20,515 bases of DNA from CAZKEW01 sp964580435. GTDB taxonomy: Bacteria > Acidobacteriota > Aminicenantia > Aminicenantales > UBA8522. Below, piece by piece: positions 7,219 to 12,762 of this stretch. The notes under the pieces are model-generated. The model saw only the letters and a list, made by a program, of their open reading frames with translations, had not been told where the DNA came from and made no database searches. Each line of letters opens with the position of its first letter. Position 1 is the first letter of the stretch. The translations under genes were made by a program, and so were the position numbers. The stretch lies in the NCBI GenBank assembly GCA_964580435.1, contig CAZOKP010000047.1, forward strand, positions 1 through 20,515, in the 5' to 3' direction.

Positions 7219-8400
7219 ATGGAAAAAATAGTCATTCTCAGTGCTGTCAGAACGCCCGTCGGCAAATTTGGGGGCGCGTTCAAGGATACGAACGCCGTCT
7301 CTCTCGGAGTCATCGCTTCCGAGGAAGCGATCCGGCGCGCCCGGATCTCACCTTCTCAGGTCGATGAGGTCGTCTTCGGCCATGCCCGCCAGGCTGGTAA
7401 TCGGCCCAACCCAGCACGGCAGGTCCTCATCCGGTCGGGCATCCCGGCCGAAAAAACGGCCTTCACCGTCAACAAAGCCTGCGCCTCGGGGATGGAGGCC
7501 ATTCATCTCGCAGCTCAGTCGCTCCTCCTCGCAGAAAGCAAAATCGTCCTGGCAGGCGGCATGGAAAATATGTCTCAGATTCCCTATCTCCTGGACGGCG
7601 CCAGGTGGGGTTATCGCTTGGGAGACGGCGTGATCGTAGACGCGATGTACCGGGATGGATTGTTTTGCCCTCTCGCCGAGATGATCATGGGAGAGACGGC
7701 GGAGCTCCTGGCCGATAAATACGGCATCTCCCGCAAAGAACAGGATGAATACGCCTATGACAGTCAGATGAAGGCCAAGCGAGCCATAGAAACAGGAAAG
7801 TTTGCTGACGAGATCGTCCCGGTCAAGGTCTGCGAAAAAGACCGGAAAGAGACCGTCATCTCTGTTGATGAACATGCCCGTCCGGACACGACCCTGGAAA
7901 AACTGGCCAAACTTCCTCCTGTGTTCAAGAAGGGAGGAACGGTCACAGCGGGAAACTCGTCCGGGCTCACAGACGGAGCCGCGGCAATGATCTTGACCAC
8001 AGAGCGCCAGGCCAAAGAGCTCGGGTTCGCCCCCCTGGCCCGAATTCTCGGGTTTGCTTCGGCGGGAGTTGACCCAAAAGAAATGGGTCTCGGCCCGGTG
8101 CCCGCAACCAGGAAACTGCTCAAGATTCTCAAGATCACTCTCAAAGACCTGGATCTCATTGAGATCAACGAAGCCTTTGCCGCCCAGGTCCTAGCTGTCG
8201 AGAGAGAGCTCGCCTGGGACAAGGCCAGAAGAAACATCAAGGGCGGAGCGATCGCCTTGGGACACCCCATCGGCTGTTCGGGGGCGAGGATCACCGTGAC
8301 TTTGCTCCACAGTTTGATCCAGGAGAAGAAGCAGATCGGCCTGGCGACGCTGTGCGTGAGCGGAGGGCAGGGGATGTCTCTCGTGCTTGAAAGAATCTAA
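7219..8400 (+). CDS. Thiolase (acetyl-CoA acetyltransferase family)
   Basis: A 393-residue thiolase that reversibly cleaves 3-oxoacyl-CoA with CoA to acetyl-CoA and a shortened acyl-CoA, or condenses two acetyl-CoA. The three signature motifs are intact: NKACASGM with nucleophile Cys88, GHPIGCSGAR with His349, and CVSGGQGMS with Cys379; INEAFAA is also present. Length is standard for the family. AAGGA overlaps the stop of the preceding aminotransferase and lies 6 nt before ATG 7219, so translation is probably coupled. In this operon, downstream of aminotransferases and beside a CoA-transferase, cleavage of 3-oxoacyl-CoA from amino acid carbon skeletons is the likely direction, although acetoacetyl-CoA synthesis or cleavage cannot be excluded. 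Confidence 0.94.
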   Translation: MEKIVILSAVRTPVGKFGGAFKDTNAVSLGVIASEEAIRRARISPSQVDEVVFGHARQAGNRPNPARQVLIRSGIPAEKTAFTVNKACASGMEAIHLAAQSLLLAESKIVLAGGMENMSQIPYLLDGARWGYRLGDGVIVDAMYRDGLFCPLAEMIMGETAELLADKYGISRKEQDEYAYDSQMKAKRAIETGKFADEIVPVKVCEKDRKETVISVDEHARPDTTLEKLAKLPPVFKKGGTVTAGNSSGLTDGAAAMILTTERQAKELGFAPLARILGFASAGVDPKEMGLGPVPATRKLLKILKITLKDLDLIEINEAFAAQVLAVERELAWDKARRNIKGGAIALGHPIGCSGARITVTLLHSLIQEKKQIGLATLCVSGGQGMSLVLERI

Positions 8401-8416
8401 GAAAAGGGGATGACCG

Positions 8417-9763
8417 ATGAGACCACAAGTGCCTGATATCAAAACGCCGCTGCCGGGAAAACGAGCGAAAAAGATCATCGCCAGAGACAGGCGCTATACC
8501 TCGAGCTCCTACATCAAAGAGTATCCTCTGGTTATCGCGCGCGGAAAGGGAGCGGTCGTCGAAGATGTGGACGGGAACCGTTTTCTGGACTTTATGGCCG
8601 GCATCGCTGTCAACATAACCGGATACAGTCATCCCAGAGTCGTCCGGGCCGTGAAAGCCCAAAGCGAAAAATTCTTCCATATCTGCTCCACCGACTTTTA
8701 TTACGAATCCTTCGCCAACCTGGCCGAACGCTTGGTCAAGATGATTCCTATTGAAGGCGACAAGAGCGTCTTCTTCACGAATTCCGGCGCCGAAGCAATC
8801 GAGACGGCGATCAAGCTCGTCCGTTATTACACCAAAAGGCCCTACATCGTTTCCTTCCTCGGCGCTTTTCACGGCCGGACCATGGGCGCCTTGAGCCTGA
8901 CGGCGAGTAAAGCCGCGCAGAGAAGCCGTTTTTCCTCCTTTCTCCCCGGCGTCTACCATATTCCCTTCGGCTACTGTTTTCGCTGCCCTTACAACCTCAT
9001 TTACGGCTCCTGCGGCATTCATTGCGCCGAGGCGATCGAAAAGGTTTTCTGTCAGACGCTGATGGGCCCGCGGGAGATCGCCGCCATCTTCGTCGAGCCC
9101 ATCCAAGGGGAAGGCGGGTATATCGTGCCGCCCCCGGAATTTCACCAAAAGCTCAAAGAGTTTACCGCCAAGTACGGAATCCTCCTTGTTGTGGACGAGA
9201 TCCAATCCGGGATGGGCCGGACCGGAAAATTTCTGGCCATTGAAAATTTCGGTGTGGAGCCCGATGTCGTCGTCCTGGCCAAGGGACTGGCTTCCGGTCT
9301 TCCTCTCGGCGCCGTCGTCTCCAAGAAAAAGTACATGTCCTGGAAGGCCGGCACTCACGGCAGCACCTTCGGCGGAAATCCCTTAGCCTGCGAGGCCGCC
9401 ATGGCCACCCTGGACCTTCTGGAGCAGGGGCTGATGGCCAATGCCGCCAGGATGGGCGCCCGGCTCCTCTCGAAACTGAAAAAGATCAAAAAAAATCATC
9501 CCCTCATCGGCGATGTTCGCGGCCTTGGACTCATGGTCGGCGCGGAGCTTGTCAAGGACCCGATGACGCGCGAACCAGCTGCCAGGGAAGCCCATGAGAT
9601 CGTCCAGAGGGCATTCCGTAAAGGCCTCCTGCTCCTTCCCTGCGGTGAAAACGTTATCCGTTTTTGTCCTCCGCTGGTCGTTACGGCCCGCGAAGTGGAT
9701 AAAGCCTTGGCCATCTTCGCTGAAGTCCTGGGCGAGTTCCAAAAGGAGAGTAAGTCGATATGA
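8417..9763 (+). CDS. Class III aminotransferase, 4-aminobutyrate aminotransferase-like
   Basis: A 448-residue PLP enzyme of the GabT/ornithine aminotransferase group. Motifs are FFTNSGAEAIETAIKLVRYY (119-138), FLGAFHGRTMGALSLTASK, VVDEIQSGMGRTGKF with Asp260, VLAKGLASGLPLGAVV with Schiff-base Lys289, and HGSTFGGNPLACEAA. Cys187, Cys190, Cys199 and Cys203 repeat exactly the CX2CX8CX3C spacing of the first aminotransferase; pig GABA aminotransferase holds a 2Fe-2S cluster through a CX2C pair in a comparable region. ATG 8417 has AAGGGGA at 8404-8410. The ATG inside that site (8410) hits a stop after eight codons. The stop overlaps the next start as ATGA. Archaeal relatives include broad-specificity amino acid racemases, so racemisation is an alternative role. 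Confidence 0.92.
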   Translation: MRPQVPDIKTPLPGKRAKKIIARDRRYTSSSYIKEYPLVIARGKGAVVEDVDGNRFLDFMAGIAVNITGYSHPRVVRAVKAQSEKFFHICSTDFYYESFANLAERLVKMIPIEGDKSVFFTNSGAEAIETAIKLVRYYTKRPYIVSFLGAFHGRTMGALSLTASKAAQRSRFSSFLPGVYHIPFGYCFRCPYNLIYGSCGIHCAEAIEKVFCQTLMGPREIAAIFVEPIQGEGGYIVPPPEFHQKLKEFTAKYGILLVVDEIQSGMGRTGKFLAIENFGVEPDVVVLAKGLASGLPLGAVVSKKKYMSWKAGTHGSTFGGNPLACEAAMATLDLLEQGLMANAARMGARLLSKLKKIKKNHPLIGDVRGLGLMVGAELVKDPMTREPAAREAHEIVQRAFRKGLLLLPCGENVIRFCPPLVVTAREVDKALAIFAEVLGEFQKESKSI

Positions 9764-10671
9764 AAACTAAGCTCAGGACGATGGCCGAGGCCGTGGCGGA
9801 GTTCGTCAGGGACGGCGATACGCTGGTCATCGAAGGGTTCACTCATCTCATCTGCTTCGCCGCCGGTCATGAGATCATCCGCCAGAAGAAGCGGAACCTC
9901 ACCGCCTGCCGCCTGACTCCGGACCTGATCTATGACCAGCTCGTGGCGGCGGGCTGCGTTAAAAAACTCGTTTTCAGCTGGGCGGGAAACCCGGGAGTCG
10001 GCTCGCTCTTCGGGTTGAGAAGGGCCGTCGAGCAAGGAATTCCGCGACGCGTCGAGATCGAGGAATACACTCATTTTGGGATGGTCGCACGATTCATGGC
10101 CGGCGCCGCCAAGCTTCCTTTTATGCACCTCAAGAGCTTCGAGGGCAGCACTCTTCCCCAAAAAAATAAAAGGATCAAGTTCATCAAATGTCCTTATACC
10201 GGAAAGCGCTTCGCCACGGTCCCCGCTCTCAACCCGGACGTGGCCGTTATCCAGGTGCAGAGAGTGGATGAAGAGGGCAACGGCCAGATCTGGGGGCTGA
10301 TGGGCGTTCAGCGGGAAGCGGCCTTTGCCTCGAAAAAAGTCATCCTCGTGGCTGAAGAATTAGTCCCCAGCTCGGTCATCCGTGCCGACCCAAACAGGAC
10401 CCTCATCCCCGGGATGATCGTCGCTGCCGTTGTCATCGAACCTTTCGCCGCCCACCCCAGCTACGCCCTGGGATACTACGACCGAGACAACGAGTTCTAC
10501 GTGGAATGGGCCAAGATTTCGAAGGACCGGTCCGGCCTGGAAAAATACCTCGACGAGTGGGTCTATGGGTTGTCTGGACGAAAAGAATACATGGAGAAGC
10601 TCGGCCCCGATTATGTGAACAGGTTGAAGGCCGACAGCCGGCCGTCCGGGTCGGTGAATTATGGATTTTAG
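9760..10671 (+). CDS. CoA-transferase family I, subunit A
   Basis: A 303-residue alpha subunit of a heteromeric family I CoA-transferase, closest in layout to glutaconate CoA-transferase GctA. It moves CoA from a donor thioester to an organic acid. The N-terminal Rossmann-like region has MAEAVAEFVRDGDTLVIEGF, then a glycine-containing loop FSWAGNPGVGSLFGLRRAVE, and a C-terminal half with NPDVAVIQVQRVDEEGNGQI, all typical of the family. The start ATG overlaps the stop of the preceding aminotransferase by 4 bp, a strong sign of co-translation. The catalytic Glu is in the B subunit encoded downstream. Substrate could be glutaconate, a 3-oxo acid, or another carboxylate. The related hydrolase IpdAB of steroid catabolism shows that annotation by family alone is unsafe. 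Confidence 0.88.
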   Translation: MKTKLRTMAEAVAEFVRDGDTLVIEGFTHLICFAAGHEIIRQKKRNLTACRLTPDLIYDQLVAAGCVKKLVFSWAGNPGVGSLFGLRRAVEQGIPRRVEIEEYTHFGMVARFMAGAAKLPFMHLKSFEGSTLPQKNKRIKFIKCPYTGKRFATVPALNPDVAVIQVQRVDEEGNGQIWGLMGVQREAAFASKKVILVAEELVPSSVIRADPNRTLIPGMIVAAVVIEPFAAHPSYALGYYDRDNEFYVEWAKISKDRSGLEKYLDEWVYGLSGRKEYMEKLGPDYVNRLKADSRPSGSVNYGF

Positions 10672-10687
10672 AATAGTTGGGTCCTGT

Positions 10688-10770
10688 CATGGCGCGTCCC
10701 CGTCCGTCCTCGCTAAAGACCCCCCCACCCACCACCATTCGCTGCGGGCGTTGCGGGGACTGGCGCCATG
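10688..10770. repeat. Imperfect inverted repeat between CoA-transferase subunit genes
   Basis: The left arm catggcgcgtccccg (10688-10702) pairs with the right arm cggggactggcgccatg (10754-10770) through 15 bp with a 2-nt bulge (tg, 10761-10762). The loop is 51 nt and rich in C and CA on the plus strand. It occupies most of the unusual 147-bp spacer (10672-10818) of an otherwise tightly packed operon. It looks like an inserted mobile palindrome or an intercistronic RNA structure. The in-frame upstream ATG at 10768 lies inside the right arm. Confidence 0.6.
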
Positions 10771-10818
10771 CCACCCATCTATTTAATGCGACTGCGTGCT
10801 TGGATGAAGGATAAAAAA

Positions 10819-11583
10819 ATGACTGAGTACTCTCCCTCGGAAATTATGGTGGCGCGGGCGGCCCGAGAGCTCAAGAACGGCGAGGTGGTCTTTGTCGGCA
10901 TCGGACTGCCCAATCTCGCCTGCAACCTGGCCAGACGGCTCAACGCTCCCGAGCTTGTGCTGATCTATGAATCCGGAGCTGTCGGAGCCGTTCCCGACCG
11001 GCTGCCTCTTTCTATCGGCGATCCCTGTCTCGCCACGGATTCTATTTCCGTCTGCTCGATGGTCGAGGTTTTCAATTACTACCTCCAGGGAGGGCTGATC
11101 GACGTCGGGTTCCTGGGAGGAGCACAGGTTGACAGGTTCGGGAATATCAACTCCACGGTGATCGGGGACTATGACCAACCGAAGGTCAGGCTTCCGGGCA
11201 GCGGCGGCGCCTGCGAGATCGCCATTCATGCCGGCAAAATCATCATCGTCCTCAGGCAGAATCAAAAATCGTTTCCCGAAAAGATCGATTTTCTGACCAG
11301 CGCCGGGTTCATCGATGAGCTCAACGGGAGAAAAAAATACAATATGCCAGGCCGCGGGCCTGCCCTGGTCATCACCGACCTGGGAGTGTACGGTTTTTCC
11401 CCAAAAACCCACGAGATGGTCCTGACCGAGATACATCCCGGTGTTTCCATTCAAAAAATCAGGGAAAATACAGGCTGGGATATAAAAATCAGCCGGAAAC
11501 TTATTCCGACGATCCCGCCCTCAAAGGAAGAGCTGCGGATAATCCGGAAGGAGCTCGACCCCGAGAGAATCCACCTCGGCTGA
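10819..11583 (+). CDS. CoA-transferase family I, subunit B
   Basis: A 254-residue beta subunit partnering the A subunit upstream. VLIYESGAVGAVPD carries Glu51, matching the position of the catalytic glutamate that forms the covalent glutamyl-CoA intermediate (Glu54 in Acidaminococcus GctB). Further family features are NGEVVFVGIGLPNLACNLA near the start, GGAQVDRFGNINSTVIG, and GSGGACEIAIHAGKIIIVLR. The start is set by AAGGA at 10807-10811, 7 nt before ATG 10819. An upstream in-frame ATG at 10768 would add residues encoded by the inverted repeat and not shared with the family; ATG 10804 lacks a ribosome-binding site. A CoA-transferase needs both subunits in equal amounts, which makes the long spacer before this gene odd. 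Last gene of the middle operon. Confidence 0.9.
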   Translation: MTEYSPSEIMVARAARELKNGEVVFVGIGLPNLACNLARRLNAPELVLIYESGAVGAVPDRLPLSIGDPCLATDSISVCSMVEVFNYYLQGGLIDVGFLGGAQVDRFGNINSTVIGDYDQPKVRLPGSGGACEIAIHAGKIIIVLRQNQKSFPEKIDFLTSAGFIDELNGRKKYNMPGRGPALVITDLGVYGFSPKTHEMVLTEIHPGVSIQKIRENTGWDIKISRKLIPTIPPSKEELRIIRKELDPERIHLG

Positions 11584-11592
11584 ACCGCGACC

Positions 11593-11652
11593 GATTTACC
11601 ATTCCCCACGATGGGGTGAGGCAAAATTGATGTTTGGACGATCGTTCAGCCG
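11593..11652. repeat. Dispersed repeat copy A with palindromic core
   Basis: This 60-bp stretch aligns without gaps to 20080-20139 with 47 identities, including cacgatggg and gaggcaaaattga. Most differences are transitions. Inside it, ccccacgatgggg (11604-11616) can form a 5-bp hairpin, and TGGACGATCGTTCA (11635-11648) is a near-perfect 14-bp palindrome with ACGATCGT at its centre. The shape resembles the operators of TetR-family regulators. It lies 9 bp upstream of the -35 box predicted for the small glycine-rich protein gene. Confidence 0.7.
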
Positions 11653-11660
11653 CTTTCTTC

Positions 11661-11690
11661 TTGACTTGCCTCCTTGCTCTTTTGTATATG
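11661..11690 (+). promoter_or_regulatory. Predicted promoter for the small glycine-rich protein
   Basis: TTGACT (11661-11666), an 18-nt spacer and TATATG (11685-11690). Predicted transcription start is near 11697, about 50 nt before ATG 11746. The leader region carries a possible hairpin, gaatggg (11694-11700) with cccgttc (11709-11715). Dispersed repeat copy A lies directly upstream and could bind a regulator. Confidence 0.45.
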
Positions 11691-11745
11691 AGAGAATGGG
11701 TGATGATTCCCGTTCAGGGATAAATAGTTTTAATCTGGAGGAATC

Positions 11746-12033
11746 ATGCAACACACGGTGAATTTGATTATTCAACTGATCAGCGGCGCTCTGGGAGGAA
11801 ATCTGGCCGGCGCTTTGTTTAAAAAACTCTCCCTGGGCACGGTGCTCAACTCGATCCTCGGCATTTTGGGCGGCGGACTGGGCGGCCAGCTTTTGAACGC
11901 GCTGGGGTTCGGGGATACGGGCGGCCCCGGCACGGACATCTGGAGCGTCATCGGCAATATCCTGGGCGGCGCTGTCGGGGGCGGAATCCTGATGGTCATC
12001 ATCGGGGCGATCAAAAAAGCTATAAGCAAGTAA
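11746..12033 (+). CDS. Small glycine-rich membrane protein, function unknown
   Basis: A 95-residue hydrophobic protein with its own TGGAGGA site at 11736-11742. Nearly every segment contains glycine-zipper spacing: ISGALGGNLAGALF (residues 12-25), ILGILGGGLGGQLLNALGFG (37-56), and IGNILGGAVGGGILMVIIGA (69-88), with a lysine-rich end IKKAISK. This suggests two or three closely packed membrane helices, possibly oligomerising through small residues. Similar small Gly-rich proteins of about 90-100 residues are common in bacteria and are usually annotated as hypothetical or as YeaQ/YmgE-like membrane proteins; that link is from memory and is weak. No toxin, immunity or processing signal is evident. 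It stands alone between two operons under its own predicted promoter. Confidence 0.8.
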   Translation: MQHTVNLIIQLISGALGGNLAGALFKKLSLGTVLNSILGILGGGLGGQLLNALGFGDTGGPGTDIWSVIGNILGGAVGGGILMVIIGAIKKAISK

Positions 12034-12064
12034 GCCTCTCGCTTTTTTCAGACAGTTTAGGAGA

Positions 12065-12102
12065 GCGTTATCCGGGTTACATGCTCATCTGATCGATAAC
12101 GC
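12065..12102. repeat. Inverted repeat downstream of the small membrane protein gene
   Basis: gcgttatc (12065-12072) and gataacgc (12095-12102) are exact reverse complements separated by 22 nt. There is no T tract after the second arm, so it is not a canonical intrinsic terminator. It could be an operator pair or a 3' RNA structure. It lies in the 249-bp gap between 12033 and 12283. Confidence 0.4.
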
Positions 12103-12130
12103 GCAGGGAATCCTTAATATTTGAGTTTGG

Positions 12131-12144
12131 ACACAGAACTGTGT
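12131..12144. promoter_or_regulatory. Perfect palindrome, possible operator
   Basis: ACACAGAACTGTGT is a 14-bp sequence with 6-bp exact arms around AA. It lies about 70 bp upstream of the -35 box predicted for the molybdenum hydroxylase/AOR operon. No regulator is encoded nearby apart from the downstream two-component pair, which has no DNA-binding domain. Confidence 0.35.
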
Positions 12145-12212
12145 TATTACTCCTGTGAAAGTCTTAAGACCATAAAGCGCTGAGTGAATCCTCCCCCAAT
12201 TAGAAAATGAAT

Positions 12213-12241
12213 TTGACCTTTTTTTCGTAAATAACTATCCT
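12213..12241 (+). promoter_or_regulatory. Predicted promoter for the molybdenum hydroxylase/AOR operon
   Basis: TTGACC (12213-12218), 17-nt spacer, TATCCT (12236-12241). The predicted start near 12248 leaves a leader of about 35 nt containing a strong AGGAGG (12272-12277) 5 nt before ATG 12283. Confidence 0.5.
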
Positions 12242-12282
12242 TTTTAGAAAAGGTGCCTCACTGCCATTCCTAGGAGGGCCGG

Positions 12283-12762
12283 ATGAAAGAGAACATCAAG
12301 TTTAAACTCAACGGCAAACCCGTGAGCTTGTCCGTGGATACGGACAGGATGCTCGTCTGGGTCCTGCGCACAGAGCTCGGCCTCACCGGGACCAAATACG
12401 GCTGCGGCGAAGGTTTCTGCGGCGTCTGCACGGTGCTTGTCAATAACGAACCCGTTCGATCCTGTCAGCTTCCTGTCAAAAAAGTCGGCGGAAAAGAGGT
12501 CGTAACAATCGAAGGACTGGCCGCCAACGGAAAACTCCACCCTCTCCAGGAGGCCTTCATCAAGCATAGCGCTATGCAATGTGGGTTCTGCACCTCGGGC
12601 ATGATTCTCGAGGCTTACAGCCTTTTGCGGAAAAAGCCCAAGCCGACGAAGAAAGAGATCATCGAGGGTCTGGAAGAGCATTTTTGCCGGTGCAGCAGCT
12701 ACAACCGGATCATCCAGGCTGTGGAGACAGCGGCGCAAGAGATGAGCAAAGGAGGGAAGTGA
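12283..12762 (+). CDS. 2Fe-2S subunit of a xanthine dehydrogenase-family molybdenum hydroxylase
   Basis: A 159-residue electron-transfer subunit of the CoxS/IorA/QorS type. The N-terminal plant-ferredoxin-like domain binds one 2Fe-2S cluster through Cys41, Cys46, Cys49 and Cys61 (CGEGFCGVC...C). The C-terminal helical domain binds a second through Cys100, Cys103, Cys135 and Cys137 (CGFC...CRC). All eight ligands are present and length is normal. It passes electrons from the molybdopterin subunit to an acceptor. AGGAGG 5 nt before ATG 12283 fixes the start. The stop overlaps the next ATG by one base (TGATG). No signal peptide is seen, while the partner has a twin-arginine signal, so joint export of the folded complex (hitch-hiking) is plausible. 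Confidence 0.93.
   Translation: MKENIKFKLNGKPVSLSVDTDRMLVWVLRTELGLTGTKYGCGEGFCGVCTVLVNNEPVRSCQLPVKKVGGKEVVTIEGLAANGKLHPLQEAFIKHSAMQCGFCTSGMILEAYSLLRKKPKPTKKEIIEGLEEHFCRCSSYNRIIQAVETAAQEMSKGGK

Noticed and set aside
8291..9358. Long minus-strand open frame (355 codons) opposite the second aminotransferase
   Set aside because: It is a mirror frame of a clear class III aminotransferase with intact motifs; its translation has no recognisable domain and no ribosome-binding site.
12032..12048. Possible intrinsic terminator after the small membrane protein (AAGC-CTCTC-GCTT then T run)
   Set aside because: The stem is only 4 bp and overlaps the stop codon, so it is too weak to call.
12579..12761. 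Upstream extension of the molybdopterin subunit
   Set aside because: It overlaps the conserved second cluster domain of the 2Fe-2S subunit in another frame; ATG 12762 with GGAGG upstream gives a proper Tat signal.
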